In this document: in pieces, positions 8,322 to 16,638 of the stretch
Position numbering within the stretch: position 1 is the stretch's first letter
How the letters are laid out: every line of letters starts with the position of its first letter
NCBI RefSeq assembly: GCF_016860545.1
Contig: NZ_BNEB01000005.1
Location: forward strand, 1,550,001-1,614,000
DNA from: Streptomyces asoensis
GTDB lineage: Bacteria; Actinomycetota; Actinomycetes; Streptomycetales; Streptomycetaceae
Reading direction: 5' to 3'
DNA: 64,000 nucleotides
The notes under the pieces: model-generated
What the model was told of the DNA's origin: nothing
The model's database searches: none
What the model saw: the letters and a program-made list of their open reading frames with translations, nothing else
Program-made: the position numbers and the translations under genes

Positions 8322-9613
8322 GGGGACACCTCGGGGACGGGACGCAGGACGAACGCGGCCACGACGGCGCTGACGGCCAGCGCGCCCGCGGTGACGGCGA
8401 GGGCCGTCCGCCCGCCCCACAGGCCCCAGGCCGCGCCGAAGGCCAGGGAGCAGGCGAACCGGGCCAGCGCCTGGCCGGTGCCGACCAGTGCCTGACCCGC
8501 TCCCTGGTGCCGGGCCGGTACCGCGGCGGCGGTGGCGGCCGCCAGGACTCCGTCGGTGGCCGCGTAGAAGGTGCCGTGCAGGACGAGGACGGCGACGACG
8601 GCCGGGGCGCCGTGCCACGGGGAGAGCACCAGGCCGTAGCCGAGGAGGAGGACGCCGTGGCCGGCGAGGAAGAGCCGGCGGCGGCCGGCCCGGTCGGCGA
8701 GTGCGCCGAGCGGGAGGGCGAGCAGCAGGAAGACGGCGGCGGTGCCCAGCGGCAGCAGCGGGAAGAGGTGGGCGGGCAGGTCGCCTTCGCGCTGGAGCAG
8801 CAGATAGAGGAAGGAGTCGCTGACGGTGGTCAGGCCGAGCAGGGTCGCGCACAGGGTGAGCGCCCGCAGCTCGGGGCGGCGCAGCAGCCCGACGGCGTCC
8901 CTGAGCGTGGGCCGGGCCGGTTCGGGCGACGGCACGGGTCGGCCCGGGGCGGTGGTGGCGGGGGCGGGCGCCGGGGCGATGTGGCCGGGCACGAAGAGCA
9001 CGAGGACCAGGACGCCGAGCAGGGCGACGCAGCCGCTGACGGCGAAGACCGCGTCGTACCCGTCGACGGTGGCGCGCAGGACGGCGAAGGCGACGAGCGG
9101 GCCGAGCAGCGCGCCGGTGGTGTCCATCGCGCGGTGCACCCCGAACGCCCGTCCCCGGTGCCGGGGTTCGGTGGCCAGGGAGATCATCGCGTCCCGGGGG
9201 GCGGTGCGCAGTCCCTTGCCGGTGCGGTCGGCCGCGAGCACGGCGCTGATCACGGGGAGGGTGTGGGCGAGGAGCAGCAGCGGTTTGCACAGGGCGGACA
9301 GGGCGTAGCCGAGGCCGGCCACCGTCTTGTGCCGGCGGCCTCCCCCGTCGGCGAGGTGGCCCCCGGCGAGCCGGACGAGGGCCCCGACCCCGTTGTTGAT
9401 GCCGTCGAGGAGCCCGAAGCCCAGCGGTGACAGGCCGAGCCCGGCGACGACGTAGAGCGGCAGCACGGCGGTGACCATCTCCGAGGAGACGTCCGTGACG
9501 AGGCTGACCGCGCCCAGGGCCAGCACGGTGGCGGGCACGGCTGCGGGCCGCCGCCCCGGACCGGGGTCCGGGGCGGCGGTGACACCGGTGCCACGGGAGT
9601 CCGCGAGGTACAC
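8318..9613 (-). CDS. MFS transporter
   Basis: This is a 431-residue major facilitator with about 12 hydrophobic segments. The signature between helices 2 and 3 reads GGHLADGGGRRHK (an A-motif variant), and a second copy, GALADRAGRRR, lies in the C-terminal half. DRTGKGLRTAPRDAM is a typical stretch of a broad actinobacterial efflux-like MFS group. The substrate cannot be named. The GTG at 9613 starts 6 bp after the phosphatase stop, and the C-terminus overlaps the propeller gene. The three genes form an operon. Confidence 0.82.
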   Translation of the reverse strand: MYLADSRGTGVTAAPDPGPGRRPAAVPATVLALGAVSLVTDVSSEMVTAVLPLYVVAGLGLSPLGFGLLDGINNGVGALVRLAGGHLADGGGRRHKTVAGLGYALSALCKPLLLLAHTLPVISAVLAADRTGKGLRTAPRDAMISLATEPRHRGRAFGVHRAMDTTGALLGPLVAFAVLRATVDGYDAVFAVSGCVALLGVLVLVLFVPGHIAPAPAPATTAPGRPVPSPEPARPTLRDAVGLLRRPELRALTLCATLLGLTTVSDSFLYLLLQREGDLPAHLFPLLPLGTAAVFLLLALPLGALADRAGRRRLFLAGHGVLLLGYGLVLSPWHGAPAVVAVLVLHGTFYAATDGVLAAATAAAVPARHQGAGQALVGTGQALARFACSLAFGAAWGLWGGRTALAVTAGALAVSAVVAAFVLRPVPEVSP

Positions 9614-9618
9614 GGGCG

Positions 9619-10509
9619 TCAGTTCCAGATGCCGGTGATGTCGGACGCCGAGGCGGCGTTGCCCGCGTGCGTGCTCAGACCGGCCAGGTCCTCCAGGGTG
9701 CGCAGGACGTTGTAGTGGTTGTAGGTGGTGGAGCTGGAGCTGCCCGGGGTGACGTGCTGTCCGTAGAACACGGTGGGGATGCGGTTGCCGGACAGCTTGT
9801 TGTCCTCGTCGAAGGTGACGGCGAGGATGCTGTTGTGGGTCTTGGCCCAGGTGGCGTAGGCGCCCAGGTTGTTCTTGATCCAGGTGTCGCCGGTGGAGAC
9901 CGAGCAGTCGTGCATGTCGCTGCACAGGTTCGGGACGACGAAGGAGACCTGGGGCAGGGTGGTGTAGTCGGCCGGGAACTGCGTCATGGTCCTGGCGCTG
10001 CTCGTCGGCACGTTGGAGAAACCGAACCACGGGTTGTGCTTCTGGGCGTACTTGCCGCTGCTGCACGTCGTCGAACCCTGGCTCGGCAGCGACTCGTTGT
10101 AGCTGGCCCAGGTCTTGCCCGCGGCGATCAGCTCCGAAGCGAGGTTGGGCGCGGAGAGGGAGCCGACCGGGACGCAACTGTCGTCGGTGCGGCCTTGGTT
10201 GGAGCCCGAGAACAGCATGTAGTAGTTCGGCTCGCTGGGGTGCGTGAGGCCGTATGACTGGGTGAGGTCGGCACCGCCGGCCTTGAGGGTGTTGTTGAGG
10301 TAGGGGGCGCTGGAGCTGCCGACGACCTGCGCGTAGGCGTGGTTCTCCATCACCACGACGACCACGTGGTCGGGGGTGGGGAGAGCGGCGGCCTGGGCGG
10401 TGGGGGCCGTCGCGGTCCACACGCCGATCGAGGCGGCGGTGAGGGCGACGGCTCCGGTGAGGGCGGCGAGGGGGCGCCTGGTGCGCTGGGAAGCCTTGAC
10501 GGCGGCCAT
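9619..10509 (-). CDS. Secreted phosphoesterase/acid phosphatase (phospholipase C-like superfamily)
   Basis: This 296-residue protein has a Sec signal peptide of about 40 residues ending at AQAA. The mature protein begins with DHVVVVVMENHAY, the metal-binding opening of the PF04185-type phosphoesterase family. It continues with the family landmarks THPSEPNYYMLFSGS, LCSDMHDCSVSTGD, the VTFDEDNK metal site and HYNVLRTLEDLAGL. The family cleaves phosphomonoesters or phospholipid head groups outside the cell. GGAGGAC sits 4 bp before the ATG at 10509. A PHO-box-like site lies 76-93 bp upstream, so phosphate starvation control by PhoP is plausible. It heads the operon with the MFS and propeller genes. 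Confidence 0.85.
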   Translation of the reverse strand: MAAVKASQRTRRPLAALTGAVALTAASIGVWTATAPTAQAAALPTPDHVVVVVMENHAYAQVVGSSSAPYLNNTLKAGGADLTQSYGLTHPSEPNYYMLFSGSNQGRTDDSCVPVGSLSAPNLASELIAAGKTWASYNESLPSQGSTTCSSGKYAQKHNPWFGFSNVPTSSARTMTQFPADYTTLPQVSFVVPNLCSDMHDCSVSTGDTWIKNNLGAYATWAKTHNSILAVTFDEDNKLSGNRIPTVFYGQHVTPGSSSSTTYNHYNVLRTLEDLAGLSTHAGNAASASDITGIWN

Positions 10510-10584
10510 GACTGTCCTCCGGACAGTAGTGACGGACGTGCGGGGAAGCGGCGCCGCCACCCTAGGGCTCCTGGACCGGTCCTG

Positions 10585-10602
10585 GGTGAAGCCCGGACGA
10601 AC
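10585..10602 (-). promoter_or_regulatory. Possible PHO box (PhoP site)
   Basis: Reading towards the phosphatase gene, the sequence is GTTCGTC-N4-CTTCACC. These are two 7-bp units on an 11-bp period matching the Streptomyces PHO-box repeat GTTCACC-N4 with three mismatches in all. Confidence 0.5.
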
Positions 10603-10637
10603 GGCGGCCCCCGGCCGGCAAAGTTCCTCCCAGGAGT

Positions 10638-10655
10638 AGGTCATGTACAGGTCAT
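10638..10655 (-). repeat. 11-bp-period direct repeat upstream of the phosphatase gene
   Basis: ATGACCT-N4-ATGACCT (reverse strand) is a perfect 7-bp direct repeat with 11-bp period. It lies between the phosphatase promoter region and the end of ogt. The geometry is that of PHO boxes, although the bases fit that consensus only partly. Confidence 0.5.
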
Positions 10656-10686
10656 AAAAGCCGCCGACCTGCGGTGACGTCCCGGG

Positions 10687-11178
10687 CTAGAAGAGCGCGG
10701 ACACCGGGGTCCCGTTCTCCAGGTCCAGCAGGCGCCGCTTGCGGTCCAGGCCGCCGCCGTACCCCGTGAGCCCGCCGCCGGCCCCGATCACCCGGTGGCA
10801 CGGGACGATGATGCCGATGGGGTTGCGGCCGTTGGCGAGGCCCACCGCGCGGGAGGCGGTCGGGGCGCCCAGCTCCGCGGCCAGCTCCCCGTAGGTGCGG
10901 GTCTCGCCGTACGGGATGCGCCGCAGTCCCGCCCACACGGAACGCTGGAACGGGGTGCCGTCCAGGCGCAGTTCGAGGCGGAACCGGGTCAGTTCACCCG
11001 CGAAGTACGCCCCCAGCTGCTCCTCGGCCTCCCCGAAGAGGGAGTCGTCGCGGGGGCCGAAGCTCTCCTGCGGCGGGCGGTGGCGCTGCCCGGCCATGTA
11101 GAGGCCGCACAGGACCCCGTCGTCGGCGACGAGGGTGAGGGGGCCGTACGGACTGTCGGTGACGGTGTGCTGTTTCAC
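10687..11178 (-). CDS. ogt: Methylated-DNA-protein-cysteine methyltransferase
   Basis: The 163-residue protein repairs O6-methylguanine by taking the alkyl group onto its own cysteine. The active-site PCHRV is within GIIVPCHRVIGAGGGLTGYGGGLDRK. The FQRSVWAGLRRIPYGETRTYGELA stretch before it is the helix-turn-helix and arginine finger region. It follows the Ada-AlkA gene by 9 bp on the same strand, so the two form an alkylation-repair operon. Confidence 0.95.
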   Translation of the reverse strand: MKQHTVTDSPYGPLTLVADDGVLCGLYMAGQRHRPPQESFGPRDDSLFGEAEEQLGAYFAGELTRFRLELRLDGTPFQRSVWAGLRRIPYGETRTYGELAAELGAPTASRAVGLANGRNPIGIIVPCHRVIGAGGGLTGYGGGLDRKRRLLDLENGTPVSALF

Positions 11179-11187
11179 GGAAGTTCC

Positions 11188-12678
11188 TCACACGGGCAGG
11201 AAGTTGATCGGGTGGCTGTCGGTCGCCCACAGGTACTGGACGGCGTACGCCCGCCAGGGGCGCCAGCCCGCGGCGCGGGCGGTGAGCGCCGCCGGGGTGG
11301 AGGGCAGGCCGAGCCCCTGGGCGGCACGCCGGACCCCGAGGTCGGTGGGCAGGAAGGCGTCCGGGTCGCCCAGGGCACGCATCGCGATGACGTCGACCGT
11401 CCACGGTCCCAAGCCGGGCAGCGCGAGCAGCCGGGCGCGGGTCTGCGGCCAGTCGCTCTCCACTCCCAGGCGCAGCCGGCCGTCGGCGAGCTGCCCCACG
11501 AGGGTGGTGAACGTGGTCCGCCTGGTGCGGGGCATCGCCAGCGTCGCGGGATCGACCGCGGCGAGCGCCCCGGCGGTCGGGAACAGGTGGGTGAGGCCGC
11601 CCTCCGGGTCGTCGACCGGCGTGCCGTGCGCGGTCACCAGACGCGCCGCGTGGGTGCGGGCGGCCGCCGTGGACACCTGCTGCCCCAGCACGGCGCGCAC
11701 GGCGAACTCCGCCTCGTCGACCGTGCGGGGGACGCGGCGCCCCGGCGCCTTGTCGACCAGGGGGGCGAGCAGCGGGTCCGTGCGCAGCCGGTCGTCGACG
11801 GCGACCGGGTCGGCGTCCAGGTCGAGCATGCGCCGGCAGCGGCTGATCGCGACGGTGAGGTCCCGCAGGTCGCTCAGGGTGAGGCGGCAGCCGATGTGGT
11901 CGGGGTGCGGGGTGAGCGCGACGATGCCGTGCCCGAACGGCAGCCTGAGCGTGCGCCGGAACGCGCCGTCGCGCCACTCCTCGACCCCCGGGACCCCGGT
12001 CGCGGCCAGGTGCCCGAAGAGGTTGTCGGGATGGAGCGGGGCACGGAAGGGCAGGCGCAGGGTCAGCGTGCCGGGCGTCGCCGCCGGGGCGCGGGCGGCC
12101 CGGTGCGGCACCCGGGCGCGCAGTTCGCTCGGGGAGAGCGCGAAGACCTCGCGCACGGTGTCGTTGAAGGTGCGGATGGAGGCGAAGCCGGACGCGAACG
12201 CCGCCTGCGCCATGGGGAGTCCGGTCGTCTCGATGAGCAGGCGCGCGGTCTGGGCGCGCTGGGCGCGGGCCAGCGCCAGAGGGCCCGCGCCGAGTTCGGC
12301 GAGCAGCTGGCGCTCGATCTGCCGGGTGCTGTAGCCGAGCCGGGCCGCGAGGCCGGGCACTCCCTCGCGGTCGACGACGCCGTCGGCGATCAGCCGCATG
12401 GCGCGGGCGACCAGGTCGGCGCGCTGGTTCCACTCGGGCGAGCCCGGGGTGGAGTCGGGCCGGCAGCGCTTGCAGGCGCGAAAGCCCGCCTGCTGACAGG
12501 CGGCCGAACTCGGGTGGAAGACCATGTTGCGCGGCTTGGGCGGCACCACCGGGCAGCTCGGCCGGCAGTAGATGCCGGTGGTCAGGACCGCGGTGAAGAA
12601 CCAGCCGTCGAACCGCGCGTCCTTCGACTGCACGGCGCGCACACAGCGCTCGCGATCGGTGTACATCCCGTTCTGCAT
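11188..12678 (-). CDS. Ada-type regulatory domain fused to AlkA 3-methyladenine DNA glycosylase
   Basis: The protein has 496 residues and three parts. Residues about 1-75 are the Ada metal-binding methyl-acceptor domain with the Cys4 set GIYCRPSC and CKRCRP. Residues about 90-190 are an AraC-type helix-turn-helix (RLGYSTRQIERQLL, then FASIRTFNDTVREVFALSPSELR). The rest is an AlkA domain, ending in a helix-hairpin-helix and the Gly/Pro-Asp loop (LPGLGPWTVDVIAMRALGDPDAF). It should sense methyl phosphotriesters, activate transcription and excise alkylated purines in one chain. The ATG at residue 1 and the ATG at residue 5 are both possible starts. ogt follows directly. Confidence 0.92.
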   Translation of the reverse strand: MQNGMYTDRERCVRAVQSKDARFDGWFFTAVLTTGIYCRPSCPVVPPKPRNMVFHPSSAACQQAGFRACKRCRPDSTPGSPEWNQRADLVARAMRLIADGVVDREGVPGLAARLGYSTRQIERQLLAELGAGPLALARAQRAQTARLLIETTGLPMAQAAFASGFASIRTFNDTVREVFALSPSELRARVPHRAARAPAATPGTLTLRLPFRAPLHPDNLFGHLAATGVPGVEEWRDGAFRRTLRLPFGHGIVALTPHPDHIGCRLTLSDLRDLTVAISRCRRMLDLDADPVAVDDRLRTDPLLAPLVDKAPGRRVPRTVDEAEFAVRAVLGQQVSTAAARTHAARLVTAHGTPVDDPEGGLTHLFPTAGALAAVDPATLAMPRTRRTTFTTLVGQLADGRLRLGVESDWPQTRARLLALPGLGPWTVDVIAMRALGDPDAFLPTDLGVRRAAQGLGLPSTPAALTARAAGWRPWRAYAVQYLWATDSHPINFLPV

Positions 12679-12757
12679 ACGTCCAGCATCGCCCCGCGGC
12701 GGGCTCGTGGCTGGCGGGAATCCGACATCGCCGTGCCGCGGGGCACGCGGCCCGGGG

Positions 12758-13240
12758 TCAGCTTCCCGCGGCGCTGCGGCCCGGTCTTTCCTGCCAGGTC
12801 GCCAGCGACCAGATCACGAACACGTCGACCGCCATGACGACGACCGACCAGAGCGGTTCGTAGGGCAGGAAGAGGAACTGGGCGACCAGGCTGAGCGCGG
12901 CGAGGAAGATCCCCGTGAAGCGCGCCCACGTCACGCCCCTGAGGAGGGCCGCGCCGGTCGCCGCCGCGAGGACGCCGAGGACGAGGTGGATCCAGCCCCA
13001 ACCGGTGAGGTCGAGTTCGTAGACGTACCTGCCGACGCGGGCGTAGACGTCGTCCCCGGCGAGGGCCGCGACGCCCTGGAGGACGGCGAGCACGCCGCTG
13101 CACAGCAGCAGGACGCCCGCGAAGAGGACGCCGTTCGGCCCGCTGCCGCCGGTGACGGGCCGGCGCGGTCCGCCGGGCGGCACCGACCAGGCGGTGCCTA
13201 TCTCGCCGTGCGGTTCTCCGGTCGGGGAGTGCGCGGTCAT
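12758..13240 (-). CDS. DUF7144-type membrane protein
   Basis: This 160-residue protein has a polar N-terminus and four membrane segments. Family landmarks are GVLFAGVLLLCSGVLAVLQGVAAL, DDVYARVGRYVYELDLTGWGWIHLVLG and PYEPLWSVVVMAVDVFVIWSLA. No function is known for the family. Its start overlaps the stop of the upstream gene by 4 bp (ATGA), so it is co-translated with it. Confidence 0.8.
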   Translation of the reverse strand: MTAHSPTGEPHGEIGTAWSVPPGGPRRPVTGGSGPNGVLFAGVLLLCSGVLAVLQGVAALAGDDVYARVGRYVYELDLTGWGWIHLVLGVLAAATGAALLRGVTWARFTGIFLAALSLVAQFLFLPYEPLWSVVVMAVDVFVIWSLATWQERPGRSAAGS

Positions 13241-14523
13241 GCGGGGCTGTCCTTCCGCCCGGTGCGGGTCGCGAGGAAGTCGACGATCGCGAGCGCGAAG
13301 AGCAGGGCGAGGGCGAGACCGACCACGACCCAGCCGGTCGGGTACGGCCACAGCACGAAGGCCAGGACGGCTCCCGCGGCCAGGATCCAGGTGATCCAGG
13401 TGCGGTAGCGGTCGATGAACGGGCCGACGGGGCCGGTGCGCATCCCGGCGTGGTCGGCGGTCGCGCGGACGGCGCCGATGCCCGAGTGCCACAGCCGCCG
13501 CACCAGCGCCGCGTGGCGGCCGGGCCCGGTCAGCCAGGCCGCGAGGGCGATCACCACGCACAGGGCCACCACCGACCGCACGGAGGTGCGCAGGAACCGG
13601 GTGAGCGTGTCGTACAGCGACCCCGCGGCCGGCTGGGACACGCCGGCCGGAAGGGCGTCCAGGTAGACGACCCGGAAGACGGTCAGCGCCACGCCCAGCA
13701 GGAGGGTGGCGAAGGCGAAGCAGAGGGCGGCGACGATCAGGACCCGACGCCGGTGGGCCGAGACCAGCACACCCGCCGCCACCAGCAGGACGGAGATGAC
13801 GGGCAGCCAGAAGCCGACCAGTTGCAGCACCCGGAAGTACGTCTTGACCTTGCCGATGTCCTGGGACTCGACGACGGTGAAGTCGGTGTGGATCTCCGGG
13901 ATCTTCCCCGCGACCGTCATCCCGGAGTCGACGAGGCGTTGTTTGACCTGGTCGACGACCGGGGCGAGGTCCAGGGTCACCGTGTCGTTCTCGATCTTCA
14001 CCGCGCCGCCGCCGCTGCCCGTGAGGGCCTTGTCGACGGCGCTGTGGATCCTGCGGTTGGCGTCGGTCCAGATGGTCTGGAAGGCGTCCGAGGCGACGAC
14101 CGCCTGCGCCTTGTCGTGCACGAAGCTGCGGACGGCGTTCTCCAGCGAGGGGCCGAGCTTGCCGAGGGCCTTCTCCAGCAGGGGCCGCTGGGCGGGGGCC
14201 GCGTCCTGGAGGAGCGCCGTGAGGTCGAGGCGCTCCATCAGGGCGTTCGTCACGCGGTTGGCGGCCGCGTTCTGGATGTCCTTGTCGGCGGCCAGCGGGC
14301 GCACGGTGGCGACGTAGCGGTCGGTGTCGCCCACGATGCTGGACGTCCAGGCCGCGACCACGCCCAGCGGGGCCAGCACACAGCCGAGGACGATGAGGAC
14401 GACCGCGACGACGGAGCGGACCCGGTGGTGGGTGGGGCGGGCGGCCCGCTCGGCCTCCAGCGCCGCGATGCGGCCCCTGAGCGCCGCGAGGTCCGCGTCG
14501 TCGGGTACACCGCTCTCCGTCAT
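13237..14523 (-). CDS. Conserved membrane protein of unknown function
   Basis: The 428-residue protein starts with a short coiled-coil-like stretch (LAALRGRIAALEAERAA). A first membrane segment follows at about 38-60, then a large outside-facing domain at about 65-240 rich in helices (DRYVATVRPLAADKDIQNAAANR in part). Three or four membrane segments fill the C-terminal half. No catalytic motif was recognised. Related proteins are common in Streptomyces as integral membrane proteins. It is translationally coupled to the DUF7144 gene. Confidence 0.75.
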   Translation of the reverse strand: MTESGVPDDADLAALRGRIAALEAERAARPTHHRVRSVVAVVLIVLGCVLAPLGVVAAWTSSIVGDTDRYVATVRPLAADKDIQNAAANRVTNALMERLDLTALLQDAAPAQRPLLEKALGKLGPSLENAVRSFVHDKAQAVVASDAFQTIWTDANRRIHSAVDKALTGSGGGAVKIENDTVTLDLAPVVDQVKQRLVDSGMTVAGKIPEIHTDFTVVESQDIGKVKTYFRVLQLVGFWLPVISVLLVAAGVLVSAHRRRVLIVAALCFAFATLLLGVALTVFRVVYLDALPAGVSQPAAGSLYDTLTRFLRTSVRSVVALCVVIALAAWLTGPGRHAALVRRLWHSGIGAVRATADHAGMRTGPVGPFIDRYRTWITWILAAGAVLAFVLWPYPTGWVVVGLALALLFALAIVDFLATRTGRKDSPA

Positions 14524-14614
14524 GGCGGGCTCCCTCGCCGTCGGTCCGGTTCCGTTCCCAGGTCGGTCCGGAGGACCTCCAGCAGATCCCGGGCGGGGCG
14601 CGGCGGCGAGCGAG

Positions 14615-14642
14615 GCGGGTCCGTCCGGGTGAACGGACCCGC
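14615..14642 (-). terminator. Terminator after dihydrolipoamide dehydrogenase
   Basis: Perfect 10-bp arms GCGGGTCCGT (14615-14624) and ACGGACCCGC (14633-14642) enclose an 8-base loop, 14 bp past the stop codon of the minus-strand gene. Confidence 0.75.
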
Positions 14643-14655
14643 CGGGGTGCGGGAG

Positions 14656-16068
14656 CTACATGTTGATCATGTGGCCGGCCAGGCCGTGCACGGCCTCCTT
14701 GACGGCCTCGCCCAGCGTCGGGTGGGCGTGCACGTTGCGGGCGACCTCGTGGACGGTGAGGTCCCACTGCTGGGCGAGGGTCAGCTCGGGGAGGAGTTCG
14801 GTGACGTCGGGGCCGATCAGATGGCCGCCGATGAGCTCGCCGTACCGGGCGTCGCTGATCAGCTTCACGAAACCGGTGGTGTCGCCCAGGCCGTGCGACT
14901 TGCCGTTCGCGGTGAACGGGAACTTCGCGACCTTGACGTCGTACCCCTTCTCCCGTGCCTGGGCCTCGGTGTAGCCGAAGCTGGCGATCTGGGGCTGGCA
15001 GTAGGTGGCGCGCGGGATCATGGCGTAGTCCAGCTCCATGGTCTCCGCGTCGGCGAGGGTCTCGGCGGCGATGACGCCCATGGCCTCGGCGGCGTGGGCG
15101 AGCATGAGCTTCGCGGTGACGTCCCCGATGGCGTAGATGTGCGGGACGGAGGTACGGCAGCGGCCGTCCACGTCGATCGCGCCGCGCTCGGTGACCTTCA
15201 CTCCCGTGTTCTCCAGGCCGTAGCCGGTCACGTTCGGCGCGAAGCCGATCGCCTGGAGCACCTTGTCGGACTCCAGGACCTGCTGCGCGCCGTCCTTGCC
15301 GGTGACGGTGACGCGGACCCGCGGTCCGGACTCGTCGATGGAGTCCACCCGGGTGGAGGTGAGCACGTCGATGCCCAGCTTGCGGTACTGCTTGGCGAGT
15401 TCGGCGGACACCTCCGCGTCCTCCAGGGGCGCGACACGGTCCAGGAACTCGACGATCGTGACCTTCACCCCGTAGTTGTGCAGGACGTAGGCGAACTCGA
15501 TGCCGATGGCTCCGGCGCCCGCGATGACGATCGACTGCGGGAGGTCGTCGGCGAGGATCTGCTCCTCGTACGTCACCACGCGGGCGCTGCGCTTGGTGCC
15601 GGGGAGCAGCTTGGGGGTGGCGCCGGTGGCGATGACGCAGTGGTCGAAGCCGATGGTGCGGGTCTCGCCGTCGTAGCCCGCCACCTGGAGGGTGTGGTCG
15701 TCGAGGAAGGTGCCGCGGCCGTCGATCTCGGTGATCTTGTTCTTCTTCATCAGGTAGTGGACGCCCTTGACCCGGCCGTCGGCGACCTTGCGGCTGCGGC
15801 GGTACGCCTCCCCGTAGTCGAAGGAGACCTGTCCGTCCACCTTGATGCCGAAGGTCTTCGCCTCGTGGGTGAAGATGTGGGCGAGTTCGGCGTTGCGCAG
15901 GAGCGCCTTGGTGGGGATGCAGCCCACGTTGAGACAGACGCCGCCCCAGTACTTCTCCTCCACGACGGCGACGCGCTTGCCCAACTGGGCGGCCCGGACC
16001 GCGGCGACGTAGCCTCCCGGGCCGGCGCCGAGGACCACGACGTCGAAGCGTTCGTCCTGCTCGGTCAT
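14656..16068 (-). CDS. lpdA: Dihydrolipoyl dehydrogenase (E3)
   Basis: This 470-residue flavoprotein re-oxidises dihydrolipoamide in 2-oxoacid dehydrogenase complexes and the glycine cleavage system. The FAD motif GAGPGG is at 14-19 and the redox disulfide pair C45/C50 lies in GGVCLNVGCIPTK. An NAD-binding GAGAIGIEFA and the C-terminal HAHPTLGEAVKEA with the catalytic His-Glu are present. The ATG at 16068 is preceded by AAGGAAAC at a good distance. No E1 or E2 gene is adjacent, so it is a free-standing lpdA. Confidence 0.95.
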   Translation of the reverse strand: MTEQDERFDVVVLGAGPGGYVAAVRAAQLGKRVAVVEEKYWGGVCLNVGCIPTKALLRNAELAHIFTHEAKTFGIKVDGQVSFDYGEAYRRSRKVADGRVKGVHYLMKKNKITEIDGRGTFLDDHTLQVAGYDGETRTIGFDHCVIATGATPKLLPGTKRSARVVTYEEQILADDLPQSIVIAGAGAIGIEFAYVLHNYGVKVTIVEFLDRVAPLEDAEVSAELAKQYRKLGIDVLTSTRVDSIDESGPRVRVTVTGKDGAQQVLESDKVLQAIGFAPNVTGYGLENTGVKVTERGAIDVDGRCRTSVPHIYAIGDVTAKLMLAHAAEAMGVIAAETLADAETMELDYAMIPRATYCQPQIASFGYTEAQAREKGYDVKVAKFPFTANGKSHGLGDTTGFVKLISDARYGELIGGHLIGPDVTELLPELTLAQQWDLTVHEVARNVHAHPTLGEAVKEAVHGLAGHMINM

Positions 16069-16155
16069 GGGTTCGTTTCCTTTTCCGTCGAGTGCGTTGC
16101 GGATGATGCGTGCTGGCCCTGTCGATTCTCGCGCGCCGGCGGGGAGAATGCGTGA

Positions 16156-16506
16156 GTGATCGAACACTGCTGTGCCGACATGGCCCGCGAGGCCGACCTG
16201 CGCTGCGAGGCGCACCCCGACGCCTTCGCCTGTCCCGACACCCTGATCCGCTTCGAGCCGAAGTTCCTCGAGTACGGACTGGTCGTCCACGACGGGGGGT
16301 CCGCGTCCCGGGAGATCCGCTTCTGTCCGTGGTGCGGCGCCGCGCTGCCGCCGTCACGGCGGGACCGGTGGTTCGAGGCGCTCGAAGCGCGCGGGATCGA
16401 CCCCTGGGAGGACGACGTGCCACCGGAGTTCGAGGACGGCCGGTGGCTGCGCGAGGAAGCGGCTGCGCGGACCACGGCCGGGGAGGGCGCCCCGGGCGCG
16501 CGCTGA
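16156..16506 (+). CDS. DUF6980-type small zinc-ribbon-like protein
   Basis: The 116-residue protein starts at a GTG. Cysteines are placed as CC near residue 5, C17, C26 and then FCPWCGAALP near residue 58, which is the pattern of the DUF6980 family. The set could bind one metal ion. The C-terminal half is acidic and helical (RDRWFEALEARGIDPWEDDVP). The role is unknown. It is divergent from lpdA and ends in a strong hairpin shared with the beta-galactosidase gene. Confidence 0.75.
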   Translation: MIEHCCADMAREADLRCEAHPDAFACPDTLIRFEPKFLEYGLVVHDGGSASREIRFCPWCGAALPPSRRDRWFEALEARGIDPWEDDVPPEFEDGRWLREEAAARTTAGEGAPGAR

Positions 16507-16587
16507 GGACCGGCCGCGGCGGGGTACGGGGCCGGTCGTCGAGGGGCGGGCCCGTACCCCTGTCGTGCCCGTGTCCCGTGCCCGTGT

Positions 16588-16614
16588 CGCCGGCCGCCGG
16601 GGGGGCGGCCGGCG
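16588..16614. terminator. Bidirectional terminator
   Basis: Perfect 11-bp arms CGCCGGCCGCC (16588-16598) and GGCGGCCGGCG (16604-16614) surround five guanines, between the convergent DUF6980 and beta-galactosidase genes. Confidence 0.75.
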
Positions 16615-16638
16615 CCGGGTGTCATCCGGCCGTGGGCG

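Noticed and set aside
7290..9613. MFS transporter as a nitrate importer for the nitrate reductase
   Set aside because: It lacks the nitrate signature of NarK/NasA-type MFS proteins and sits in a phosphatase operon far away.
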